From assembly GCA_011800155.1 (NCBI GenBank), contig CM022369.1, forward strand, positions 2,542,001-2,606,000: a stretch of 64,000 nt of DNA, read 5' to 3'. The DNA is from Flammulina velutipes. Its lineage: Eukaryota; Basidiomycota; Agaricomycetes; Agaricales; Physalacriaceae. The position numbers were made by a program, and so were the translations under genes. Position 1 is the stretch's first letter. The number at the start of each line of letters is the position of its first letter. Of the stretch, positions 44,533 through 56,822 are shown piece by piece. Below the pieces are notes generated by a model. That model made no database searches and was not told the origin of the DNA. It was given only the letters and a program-made list of their open reading frames with translations.

Positions 44533-45710
44533 TTAGAGTGCCTGGATCCACTTGAGCAGCTCTTCGTTGACAGCATCCTTTGCCTCCCAAAGAACCCAGT
44601 GTCCAGCGTCGAATTCGCGGTAAGTCAAATTTGAGCAGTAGGCCTCCATGATGGGTTTCTGCAAGTCAGCCCTCGCGACCTGATCGTTCTTACATCCTCC
44701 GAAGAATGTCGGCTGAGCCAGCTTGACGTTTTGTGGCGGGACACCTACTTGATGTATTAGAATTAACTCCAAGTCGCTAACAAGAGTGGGGACATGCCTT
44801 TGTTGTCCTCCGCATCGATGCCCAAAGTATGGATCTTATAATAACAGGACGGGCCTTCAAATCCGGCCTTCAAGAGGTCTTGTTTATGAAGTTCAATTTC
44901 CTGATATATAAATCAGTATCTTAACAGGTCCACGCGAAAGAGACTTCTCACCTCGGCAGAGATATAGCCAGCAGTAGGGGTAGTTTTGTCCTCCGAGAGC
45001 CAGGCGCGAAGGGCACCAAGAGGAGAGAAGTGCACGGACCCAAGGGTTCTATCTTTGGCGTACAAGAGGCTTAGGAAAGAGTCAATATGGTCCTCGACAA
45101 GTTTGGGACCGTCTGGCTCGGAAAAGAAACGCCAATAGCCAAAGAGCTCGTATCCGAACATCTTCTTGGACTTTGGGACATGTAAATAGGGGTCCAACGG
45201 GAAGCAGAATACGACGTACCATCTCCAAAAATTGCTCGTAGGTATTGTCAGTGCTCGGGGGTTGATATCCAACAGCTAGAAAGATCGTTGCGATGCTTCG
45301 ATCGGGATAGTAGTTTGCGAAGCGTCCAGCGATTTTGGCACCCCTTCTAAACAGTGAGTACGAGGACTCGGAAGTCAGAAGGTGGACACAAACCAATCAT
45401 GGCCGATGACGATGGCCTTGTCGACTTTCTCAGCGTCGAGGAGGTCAGCCAAGTCCTTGACGATCAAACTAACTCGATAGTCGTTGGGATCCTTCGGGCT
45501 GGCTGTGCCGGAGTAGCCGAGCATATCGGGGACGATGAGGCCATATCCTTCCTTTTTGAAGAAGGCAACCTGCTCTCTCCAGTCCTTGGAGGTGCTGGGG
45601 AATCCGTGAAGTAGAAACAAGACTGGTTTACCGTCCTGGGGCGCAGAATGGTAGTAGTGGTAGTTCAAGCCTCGGGAAACAGTGAAATCTTTGTAGAGAG
45701 ATGTGTCCAT
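44533..45710 (-). CDS. Alpha/beta hydrolase, epoxide-hydrolase type
   Basis: The fold and motifs fit soluble epoxide hydrolases, which open epoxides to diols. The oxyanion motif is FLLHGFPSTSKDW. The nucleophile Asp is in VIGHDWGAKIAGRFANYYP, joined across an intron at 45353-45394. A cap domain (YELFGYWRFFSEPDGPKL) follows. The charge relay is KND (GGCKNDQVA) and the His in REFDAGHWVLWE. About six exons give roughly 335 residues, a usual length, ending LLKWIQAL. The start MDTSLYKDFTVSRGLNY is typical of the family. Some fungal relatives are haloalkane dehalogenases or act in toxin or lipid metabolism. The substrate cannot be told. Confidence 0.88.
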
Positions 45711-45955
45711 AGTAGATGATGGATCAAACGATAGGATAGCGGGTTTATAAGCAACACATGGGTCAAGGAACAGGAGGCTCATGTGCTTACCGTGCTACAT
45801 AATGATAGAAAACGAACACCAATTTTGTAAGAGTCGCCCGAGTGATTGCTCTAAACGGCAATCGTGACGCGCGTCGGACATGGCCGTGGGACATTTTATC
45901 GACAAGCCGAGCCTCGTCAGTGATCAGGTAAGCGAATCGCACTTGCTCTCCTTCC

Positions 45956-48499
45956 ATGTTGTCGGCTTCAATACGAACTGCTCGTCTCTCTGCGACGTTC
46001 AGAGCGCGAGCGGCCGCCTACAACACTTTCAGATACTATGCTACTCCGGTAACTCCTCCCAAGCCGTCCGACAAGGCCAAGGAGAATGCCGGCGCAAAGC
46101 AGGAACACTCTGCGAAGGACGAGCCTGTCGTAAAGGCTGAGGAGAAGAAAGCAGACGAGACGCCGAAGAAGCAGGATGAAAAGCCCCTCGAGGTTCCCAA
46201 AGCCCTGGAGAACTTTTTCCGCCAGTACAGCAAAACGTCGACGCAGCAAAAGCAGGATCATACGGACTCTTCATCTCAGAAACAGGCGCCGGAGGAGGAC
46301 CAGAAAGAAGACTCCCAGAAACAGTCATCCTCGAATCCTCCACCAACCAACCCAAATAACAACAATGTCATGCTTTGGATCGGAGGCCTCATTGCCGCTC
46401 ATTTCCTTCTCAACGGTACCGGCTCCTCTACTTCACGCGAAATCACCTGGCAAGAGTTCCGCACCGCATTCCTTGACAAGGGCCTCGTTGAGAAACTTAC
46501 GGTCGTAAACGGTCACAAAGTTCGCGTCAAGCTACATGCCAATGCCAGCGGGACGCTATACGGGAATGCCAACATGGCTGGCGACTACTACTTTTCCATC
46601 GGCAGCGTTGATGCGTTTGAACGACGATTGGACGAAGCCCAGCAAGAACTCTCCATCCCTCCTCATGAACGCATACCCGTCGCCTACCACGACGAAGTCT
46701 CGACTGGCCGAATGATCCTGGAATTCGCTCCAACTATCGCTACCATCGCGTTCATATACTGGCTCACACGTAAAAGCGCTGGCGGAGGAGGCACTGGTGG
46801 AATCTTTAGCTTCGGCAAGAGTCGTGCAAAGCTGTTCGACAAGGACACCTTGGTTAAGGTCAAGTTCAAGGATGTCGCTGGCATGGACGAGGCCAAGGAG
46901 GAGATTATGGAGTTCGTTCAATTCCTGAAGCACCCGCAGAAATACGAGAAACTCGGCGCAAAAATCCCTCGTGGTGCCATCTTGTCGGGTCCTCCTGGTA
47001 CTGGTAAGACCTTGCTTGCAAAGGCGACCGCAGGCGAGGCATCCGTTCCCTTCCTCTCCGTATCTGGCTCCGAGTTCGTCGAGATGTTTGTCGGTGTGGG
47101 TTCTTCACGTGTGCGCGACCTTTTCGCGTCAGCACGCAAATCCGCACCTTGCATCATATTCGTGGACGAAATCGATGCCATTGGTAAATCGAGAGGTGGA
47201 GGGAAAATGGGTGGTGGCGGCAATGACGAGCGAGAGGCGACGTTGAATCAGCTACTGGTGGAGATGGACGGCTTCAGCTCGCAGGAACACATCGTTGTGT
47301 TGGCCGGCACCAATCGACCGGATGTCCTCGATCCAGCTTTAATGCGACCAGGTCGTTTCGACAGACATATCGCTATCGACAACCCCGACGTTTCTGGTCG
47401 CAAGGGCATATATGAGGTTCATCTGAAGCCACTCAAACTCACTGAGGAGCTCGCCAAAGAGATCGAATCCCTCGCACACCGTCTCGCTGTCCTCACTCCT
47501 GGCTTCTCTGGAGCGGATGTCGCCAACGTTTGTAATGAGGCCGCTCTTCGCGCTGCTCGTCGTGGGGCTGAGGCCGTAGCCAACATCGACTTTGAGACCG
47601 CTATTGAGCGTGTCATCGTCGGCTTGGAGAAGAAGACCAAGGTCCTTGGGCCGGAAGAGAAGAAGACCGTGGCGTACCATGAGGCTGGACATGCCGTATG
47701 CGGTTGGTTCTTGGAGCATGCGCACCCTCTGCTCAAAGTCAGCATTATTCCTCGGGGAGCAGGTGCTTTGGGATATGCTCAGGTATGTTAACTTCGTCTC
47801 TCTTCTATATTCAACTAAATGTGTTTCAGTATCTACCCAACGAGCGGTATCTCATGTCGACTCCGCAAATGAACGACTCAATATGTATGACACTTGGTGG
47901 ACGTGTATCTGAAGAGATCTTCTTCGGTGCAGAGAACATCACCTCTGGCGCTCAGGATGATCTCAGCAAAATCACCAAGATGGCGTTCGAAGCATGCGCA
48001 AACTATGGCATGAACGACGCTATTGGCCCTGTCAGCTATGGCGGACAGCGTGGCGCACGGGAAGGCTGGACGAAACCTTTCAGTGAAAAGACGGCTGAGA
48101 TGTTGGATAACGAAGTGCGAAAGATGATCACGTTAGTCCTTACATTCTCCTTCATGCACAGCGTTCTGACCTCTTGATAGGGTGATGTATGCAAGGACGA
48201 GAGAGCTATTAACTAAACATCGGGCGGATGTAGAAAAAGTTGCACAGAGGCTATTAGAGAAAGAAGTGTTGACACGGTATGTTTTTCTCATGTCGTTGAT
48301 ATCCATGACTGACAACGGATATAGGGAGGATATGATTGATCTGCTGGGTAAGAGACCCTTCTCAGGAAAAGACGACATGGACAAGTGGCTGGATGAGCAC
48401 AGTACGGAGCACAAGAGAGCGCCGTTACCAATTCCAGAGCCCGACCAACCCCTCCCAGACCCATCTGTCGCATTCAAATCATTGAATTCGCGGACATGA
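45956..48499 (+). CDS. AFG3: Mitochondrial m-AAA protease subunit Afg3
   Basis: This is a membrane-anchored ATP-dependent metalloprotease of the inner mitochondrial membrane that degrades misfolded proteins and processes a few substrates, such as a ribosomal protein. Four exons (45956-47782, 47830-48131, 48181-48276, 48325-48499) give 799 residues. The import presequence is [21 protein letters not shown] Lys/Gln-rich linker and two membrane spans follow ([15 protein letters not shown] and [17 protein letters not shown]). The ATPase has Walker A GPPGTGKT, Walker [13 protein letters not shown] and an arginine-finger region ([13 protein letters not shown]). The protease zinc site is [13 protein letters not shown]. 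It resembles Afg3/Yta10 rather than the i-AAA Yme1. Confidence 0.95.
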
Positions 48500-48634
48500 C
48501 CAACCATCTTTCGATAATCAACCTCTGCTGTATCTTATATTCATGGGTATTCCATTACTTACATACATACTGCACCTCAAGTAAAGTAAACAATCATTCT
48601 TTCATTCGGCAATGTACATTTTTACCCAGGACGC

Positions 48635-50970
48635 TCAAAGCACGTATCTGAATCCACTCCATTCATCTCCCTTGTCGATACGCGCTGCCAGTACGCTTGG
48701 ATAGGTACCATTCTTAGGATCCGCGTTCTTGTTGGTGACTCCTTCAATCACTTCATCGCGCTCGCCACGATCGCGAGCAGCATTTTCGCGCTTGAGAAGA
48801 ACGATGAAGAGGGCGGAGCAGGCCCAGCCAATAAAGATGTAGGCAAGGACTATGCCGTGTCCCATGCGATACCACGGTCGGTCGTTGGCACGGTACTGTT
48901 AGCGTAAGTAGAAGCCGGACACGATGTCTGGAGAAGGCTTACGATGTTGGATGTTACGGCCCCGTTGAGGTTCCCAAAACCGATGGCCATCGCGAGTGTA
49001 ACGCCTCGTTTGTACACACCTTCGACGTTCCCAGCTACCCATGCACTTTCAGGAAGAAATTAGCTTGCTGTCAGTCGGGTATCAGCTCTGGGGGATGGCT
49101 TACACAGAATTGGCTACAGGGAGACGATAAGTTCGGGAAATACGAGGAAGTCTAGTCACGTACGGATAGTAGGGTAAATCGCACTGATCATAGTCCTCAT
49201 TAGTCAAAACAAAGATTCAAAAGTATGTTCACTCACGAAACAGCGAGGAACACCGCGAAATAAGATAGGCCGGGTGTGCTTGACGCGATGAGTATGATGT
49301 ACCCGATCAAACCAATCCCAAATAGAGCCCTAGCACCGTTCGTCAGACTTTGAAGCTTCCGAGGAGGAAGAAGCAACGTACATGTTGATATATCCTCTAT
49401 GTCCTATACGGTCTCCCAAAAACCCGATGATGCATGTCATGATACACCCCCATGCATATACTGGTACGGAGAGGAGATTTGCCTGTGTGGACTTGTACCC
49501 GAGCTGCGTAATTAAACAACATAATTCACAAGAATAAAGAGTGTGTCGCAATGGATGGCGCACCTGTTGAATGATGGAAGGCGTGAACAATGAGAACGCG
49601 AAAAGCGGTCCATCGCTAAGTAGAGAGGTTAACTGACTCGTTACAGAATGTCGCCAGCCGCACGTACAATCCCATGTAGATGCCCACTGGATAATGTGCG
49701 TTCAGAAAAGTATCGAACGGTAGATGATAAACCCTACTGGCAACCCAAGTTTTCCAATCCTTTAAACTTTGCCAGATGTATTTGGTCTTGTACGCCTCGC
49801 CAGCAGCACTAAGTTTCATGTCCTCTTGTAAACGACGAATAAGAAACACTCCTGGTTCGGGACATGAATATGTTTCCACTTCTCAGTGATATCGAGATGA
49901 ACTGACTTTCAGTCTCTGTCACGAACTTGGCCGTCTCTGGGAAATCTTGGATTACCCAGAAACTCGCGACGCCTATGACAACCGTGAAGAGACCTTCGAG
50001 GATAAAGATCCATCGCCAGCCATCAAGACCCGCAATACCATCCATATTGTGGATAGCCGCGGCGAGTAGTCCACCTGCGCCACATTTTTAGTCGAAAATT
50101 TGACTAAATTGGTCCGAAAAAGTGCATACTGAAAGCACCAGCAATGGTGGCGGAGGAGAAAAACAATGCAACTCGTGAGCCTAGTTCAGCACGCTTGTAC
50201 CAGCTATTTTAAAGGTGAATAGGATCCACAACTCGATAGACTCTACCCTCACCTAGAGATATAGAAGACGATTCCAGGGTACATGCCCGCTTCTGTGACG
50301 CCCAAAAAGATGCGTACAGCTTGTATTCTTCAGCGCATGGTTCGCGATATAAGCTTGTTGACTCACAGAGCAAGCCGCCAAAGTTTTTGATTATACCATG
50401 TAGAACCTAGCGAACAATATGAAAAGCCGATCCGCCTCAGGTTCAGACGCGTACCGTGACCACTCCCCACAAGAATATCATCATCGAGAGCCATATAGAC
50501 GGGCGGAGTCGTCGTAATAGAACATTGCTTGCAGGCTTTACAGTTTAGTTTAGAGATGTACCATGAGCTTGGAAAAGATGTATACTTACCTCGAATAATG
50601 AGTAAGGAAAGAAGAAGACAGTCAATGCGATGAGATATTGGTTGTCCGAGATCTTGATGTCTTCCTCCAAGCCATACAACTAGTATGTAGGCTATAGATC
50701 AATCACTTCCGGGTTAACGCGTTGGAGACTTACCTTGGCATTGCCAATAGTCCCTCGGTCCAAAAAGTTGAGAAGATAAAGCAAGGCTAACCATGGAATA
50801 ACGTAAAGGTCGACCTTACGCAAAAGCTTTCGTTCGTCTACACTGGAAGTGTCGACGTCAGGTTGGTATAGGTCCAAGTCATTCCCGACGGCATCTGTTG
50901 TTTGTTGTGCGATAACTTTATCAGAGGAAGTGTCCTTTCTATCACCTTCGAAGGAACTTGAATGGGGCAT
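48635..50970 (-). CDS. MFS transporter, anion:cation symporter (Dal5/allantoate permease-like)
   Basis: This is a plasma-membrane permease of the major facilitator superfamily, with about 12 membrane spans and around 500 residues in many short exons. The start is MPHSSSFEGDRKDTSS. The first span reads DLYVIPWLALLYLLNFLDRG with TIGNAKV, the signature of the Dal5/Tna1 family. The GWRWIFILEGLFTVVIGVAS block and DFPETAKFV follow, then YKTKYIWQSLKDWKTW in the central loop and a C-terminus with DEWSGFRYVL. Yeast relatives import allantoate, ureidosuccinate, nicotinate or biotin precursors. It lies head to tail with the UreD gene, 223 bases downstream of it, so transport of a ureide or urea-yielding compound is an attractive but unproven idea. 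Confidence 0.85.
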
Positions 50971-51192
50971 CGTGATTGTGCGGGAAGAAGAGCCAAAGAT
51001 GAATCCCTATATATATGATGGACGATTGCCCTCGGGGGTAAAGGCGGACATTCGACCTTCATCACACATGACATGGCAATGGGGTTAAATGATTTTGGAA
51101 CCCATCAGAGATAAGCTCCTGGCTGAGACCAGAATACATTGCTACGAGCATGTTCCCGCTGAACTTTGTGCCAAGTGTTGCGTTACGCCATG

Positions 51193-52175
51193 TTACGAGA
51201 ACGACTGCTTGAACACGTCCGGGCCAAGACAGTCTTTGACAGGGATGAGCGCGTCTTCGAGCCACCTCTTTACTGTTTCCGATTCCTTTCCTGCAACCCT
51301 CACGACTACGGCTGGCGATGAAGCAGAGACGCCAACGATTGGACTGAGAGACCATATCAAGTCGTCTGGCGTCCGTGTCTTCATGACAGATATCGCCCCG
51401 TAGCGTGCTTCCAACTGCCGAATGGTAGATTGCAGCTGAGGGCCGATAAGGAAAAGCATGGCATAGCAAGAATATGGCGCGAGCCTCTCTACCAGCGGGC
51501 GAGCGGGTAGGCCTGGCATTGTTGACTGTTGCTCTTGTAGTAGCATGATGTCCTTGGCGACGCGTTTTCCGTCGATGAATATCTCGTTGACGCTGTAGTA
51601 TCGCGAGAAGACCCATTCCTCTCCGAGAGACTTTCGACCAGAGGTGACCCAGTCGAGGATCGCGGCAGACGACCCAGTGGCAAGATGGAATGTTTGAATC
51701 TGGTTGTATGAAGCGGAGCGAAAGCAGGTGACAGGATCTGGGAGTAGGAAAAGGGTGCTAGATGGCGCAACGGTGAAGGTCATAACTTGACGAGTGGGAG
51801 TTCCAGGAGCTATGGGTTCCCCGTCGACGGTCGCCAACCTACGCCCTGGTCTAGTCTTGAAGACTTTGGTAGATCCCTGTATCTCGGTCAACATCTCAAG
51901 TCACTAATAACGCGAAGAGAGCTTACTTGAGAAAGTAGCACGAGTTTTGCGCCATCGGTGACCTGTACTTGTAGGTTGATCTGGTCCCCACTGACGAGTC
52001 CGCCTCCGTAAGAAAGAATGTAGACCACTGCGACAGCATTCTCGTAGACATGTGGCGATAAGAGCTTCAGTGGATAAGCGGCTGAAAGTTCTGAGAATAT
52101 AGCTCTAGAACCATGGCAAGAGATCGCTATGCGACCCGATCCACCTGCAAGTCTGGATATTGAAGCGCTGGACAT
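51193..52175 (-). CDS. ureD: Urease accessory protein UreD
   Basis: UreD is the scaffold on which the UreF-UreG complex loads nickel into apo-urease. Two exons (51927-52175, 51193-51876) give 310 residues, normal for fungi. Blocks in order are YPLKLLSPHVYENAVAVVYI, the signature LSYGGGLVSGDQINLQVQV, STKVFKTRPG across the splice, and FLLPDPVTCFRSASYNQIQT. GRKSLGEEWVFSRYYSVNEI, LVERLAPYSCYAMLFLIGPQ and AVVVRVAGKESETVKRWL follow. The presence of this gene implies that the organism has a nickel urease, which is not in this window. Confidence 0.95.
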
Positions 52176-52514
52176 TGGATTGTCATCGAGCGTGACGGGA
52201 AGAGGACAAGCCGAGCGATCACCAAACTGTCTAAGCCGATCACTTCATAACCTGTTACCTAGTCTCGCTTCCTGACTGTATGAGATGTATGAAGACAATC
52301 GTTCCTATCACTATTCATAACCTACTACTGAGTACGTACCAGAAGGCTATAACTAAGTATGTACACTCTCATATTATGATTCTTCCATTCTCAAGGTAAA
52401 TACGATGAAGTTCAACACGACAACTTGATAAAAGGCCAAGGATGGACCTGGAAGGCATGTATTGAGTTCAGATTGTAGGAGAAGGCAAAAGACCTACCTC
52501 CACCCTACCTCCCT
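52176..52514. other. Intergenic, no gene seen
   Basis: These 339 bases lie between the UreD start and the stop of the next minus-strand gene. They are AT-rich, with a short repeat-like pair (cataacctactactgagtacgtac and ataactaagtatgtac) near 52317-52365. I see no RNA gene. Confidence 0.45.
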
Positions 52515-53414
52515 TTAGATGAAAAACATGTTGCCAACGTTGGTAACAATGTTCATCTTCAGAAAGAGATCAGAGTATAACATCTCCCCGGGATCGTCTC
52601 TCTCCCTGAACAATCTGGTCAACTCGGGGGCTGGAGGAACACACAAGGTCCACGGCGGTATGCATTCGTAGGCTGCCCTCCGTTCTTCCTCTGTTGGTAG
52701 GGGTCGCATTCCGCATCCGACCAGCGTCAACGTATGTGCGTCCATAGTTCGCAATATGCCTTTGCTTATTCGGTCGTTGCAGACCATAGCCAACGTTATA
52801 GTCAGGCGCGATAGAACAGCATAACGAACGGGGTCGGGATCCTGAGGATCAGGCATGTTGGCGACATGCCATTCTTCTTCGGAGTGATTGAAGAAATATT
52901 CAGATTCTCCAGTAAGATTGTTGTTGTCGCTTAGGACAAGTAGCTCGTAAAGGCGATACAGAGAGCGAAGGGGTGTATCGCGTTTGGTCCATAGATGAGA
53001 GTTGCGTAGATAATATACGTCTCCTTGATTTGCGACCACCAAACCTTCGTCCTGATGAATCTCCTGAATGGATAATCGACGGGGGACTGCGTAATGACGA
53101 GGGAAAGGCCATAGTATGGCAACAAGAGCGCGCCAAGGATGATCACAAAAGAGAATAGGTCGCAATGGGGCTGTCCAAACAGCGTAACGGCCATACGCAT
53201 GTGAGAACCTGATGCGTCGGTACAATTTTTGCCAAAAAGCAGACAGCATGACAATGGATCTGAGATAGGTATGATCAATCCATTCTGTACTAAACAGAGG
53301 GAAAGTTTCCGGACAGTGAACGTTGAACGTACATGGTGGTAGTGTTTGGTAGAGTGTGAGTGGAATCCCGTGACCGCGAGTGATCTTCTTTTGTGGCGAA
53401 CCACCATCAACCAT
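52515..53414 (-). CDS. Hypothetical fungal protein
   Basis: This minus-strand frame of about 299 residues starts MVDGGSPQKKITRG. An alternative start is the MLSAFWQKLYRRIRFSHAYG that follows a possible splice. The protein has many aromatic residues (YAVWTAPLRPILFCDHPWRA) and two hydrophobic stretches, one near LVAILWPFPRHYAVP. The C-terminal half contains GESEYFFNHSEEEWHVANMP and a conserved-looking PPWTLCVPPAPELTRLFRER. I recognise no domain; it resembles orphan families common in mushrooms. The start is 62 bases from the divergent SEH1 start, so they share a promoter. Confidence 0.55.
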   Translation of the reverse strand: MVDGGSPQKKITRGHGIPLTLYQTLPPCTFNVHCPETFPLFSTEWIDHTYLRSIVMLSAFWQKLYRRIRFSHAYGRYAVWTAPLRPILFCDHPWRALVAILWPFPRHYAVPRRLSIQEIHQDEGLVVANQGDVYYLRNSHLWTKRDTPLRSLYRLYELLVLSDNNNLTGESEYFFNHSEEEWHVANMPDPQDPDPVRYAVLSRLTITLAMVCNDRISKGILRTMDAHTLTLVGCGMRPLPTEEERRAAYECIPPWTLCVPPAPELTRLFRERDDPGEMLYSDLFLKMNIVTNVGNMFFI

Positions 53415-53475
53415 AACTCGACTCACCAGATTCTAAGCGCTTTAGAAGCTTAGAGCGCCATTGAACACTTCCAGG

Positions 53476-54835
53476 ATGATACAAACAGGCCTAATACCCA
53501 ACGCGCATTCCGACCTTGTCACGGACGCTGCATACGACTTTTACGGCACTCGACTGGCGACATGTAGCTTGGATCAGAGGTGCGGCAGCCATAATTCGGT
53601 TACCACGAAGTTCACGACCAAGCAGAATAAAAGTGTGGCAGTTGGATGAGCAGAACGGCAGCTGGGGCGTCGAAGATGACTGGAAGGTATGTGTGTATCC
53701 TTTCGTTGGCCCGAGCTTCGACAACGAAATCATTGCAGGCGCACGACGCAGCAGTATCAAAAGTGGCTTGGGCACACCCAGAATTTGGTTCCATTATAGC
53801 ATCTGCTTCCTTCGATCGCACAGTAAAAGTATGGGAGCAGATACTATCCACCACAAGCAACCCCACTGGCAGATGGGTTGAAAAAGCCGTTCTACACGAC
53901 GCACGGGGGTCAGTACGCGGAGTGGAGTTCGCACCTCATCAATTTGGCTTGAAACTTGTACGTTGTCCTCTAATCCCAACTGGAATTTGCTCAATAAAGG
54001 TAGGCAAGTATATCGACGGACAACCATTTACGCATCTACGAATGTTTGGAACCGACAACATGGCAGCTTGCGGAGGAAATCGATGTACAAACGATACATT
54101 CACCGACGCAGCAGTCGCGTATGTATACCGCCGCGGTCGCCACTCCCACCCAAACAACCAGCGCCACCGAAGGCGCGCCTGCACCCCTCGTCGCGCAAGC
54201 CCTCATGCAACAACTCCCTCGTTCAACCGGAAACCGCGAAGCAGATGGGGGGTGGGCGTTGAGCTGGTGCAAGGATCATTATTGGGGCGAGCTCATCGCC
54301 TGCAGCAGTGGGACAACACCCACCGTGAAGATAGTTCAACTCTCGCCCTCCAAAAGGCCCGAAACCATTTTGACGTTGAACCCTGGAGAAGAATGCGAAG
54401 GTGCAGTGACGACCGTGTCATGGGCACCATCTTGCGGTCGAAGCTATCATCTTATCGCGACGGGAAGTCGGGATGGCAAGGTGAGGGTGTGGAGAGTTAA
54501 ACCCAACGAGGACTCGATGTCTGAGGAAGCTGATATGGACGACGAAGAGGGCAAGTGGGAGGCGCGTATCGTAGCCGACTTTGAGCAACACCAGAGCTCA
54601 GTTGGAAGAGTGGAGTGGAATGTCACAGGGTATGCAAACGAACATAAGAATCATTGCAGATGCTAACAACTGAGTTAGGACTGTATTATCTTCCGCTGGG
54701 AATGATGGCAAAATCAGATTATGGAAAGCCACGTCTGGTGGAAGCATTTGGAGGCCCGCTGGAAGTATTGGCGTCGAGCAAGCAGAACCCGAGGAGAAGG
54801 AGAAGGAGGACAGAGATATGGATATGGGATCTTAG
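53476..54835 (+). CDS. SEH1: Nucleoporin Seh1, WD40 protein of the nuclear pore Y-complex and SEA complex
   Basis: Seh1 is an open six-bladed WD40 propeller that pairs with Nup85 in the nuclear pore and with Sea4 in the SEA/GATOR2 complex at the vacuole. The start is MIQTGLIPNAHSDLVTDAAY. Blades follow over many exons: YGTRLATCSLDQR with IKVWQLDEQNGSW, AHDAAVSKVAWAHPEFGSII with ASFDRTVKVWE, and VRGVEFAPHQFGLKL. Later come WALSWCKDHYWGELIACSSG, LIATGSRDGKVRVWRVKP and VLSSAGNDGKIRLWKATSGG. The last exon joins at VTG|TVLSSAGND and stops at 54833. The spacer between blades 4 and 5 is enriched in Thr and Ala. Confidence 0.93.
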
Positions 54836-55182
54836 AACAAGAAGAAAGACTGACAGTACGCGCCTAGTTTTCGCAGACAGGTGTTTCGATTTCGCCGCCA
54901 TACAATATGCTTTGATGTGATCACCGGGCATTCATTCAACGTTCATTGCCTATTTCGTGCTCAGCCCGTTGGCGGTAGGGTTCATCGCGTTCATCCGTTT
55001 TTCCTCCTCTATAAACGACTCATGATCTTCTAGCATGTCCATTGTCCACTTGTCCAGGCTTTGAAGATTCTCATGTGGACATCGGGAAGATGGGCCGATA
55101 GTTATGTCCACAGAACTCTGATTGAAAGGGGAATGAATGCCGTCTTCATCTCGGCCCCCACTGTCCCTTCACTCTGTGAACC
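54836..55182. other. Intergenic, no gene seen
   Basis: These 347 bases lie between the SEH1 stop and the Old Yellow Enzyme start on the same strand. A frame at 54654-54920 that continues past SEH1 is an out-of-frame shadow. A TATA-like string (ctctataaacg) lies at 55009-55019, about 165 bases upstream of the next start. Confidence 0.45.
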
Positions 55183-56499
<1,317 letters not shown>

Positions 56500-56822
56500 T
56501 AGTAGACCTAGTAAAAGCTTAGGAGAGAAGACGAAACATGAGTATTTATTGCATAACATAAGCCGGTCGTACAGCAACACATCAAATGGCAAAAACAGAA
56601 CACGAGGAGAAAGAATGACGACGGTATAGGAAAGAGAGAGAGGATCATACAAGTAGAAAGTGACAAAAAAATTATGCACAGGAAATGAGGATAAAGGTGT
56701 ACTGACTCGGTACATCGTCCGTCCGTTCAACACATACACAAGGGCGGTAAGAAGCAAACCAAAGGCCCAAAAGACTAAACAGCTCTACAGTATTGCACAT
56801 GATACATTTCGTCAGATCCAGA
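56500..56822. other. Convergent 3' region, no gene seen
   Basis: These 323 bases lie between the stops of two converging genes. Out-of-frame frames on both strands cross it. There is no RNA gene or repeat. Confidence 0.5.
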
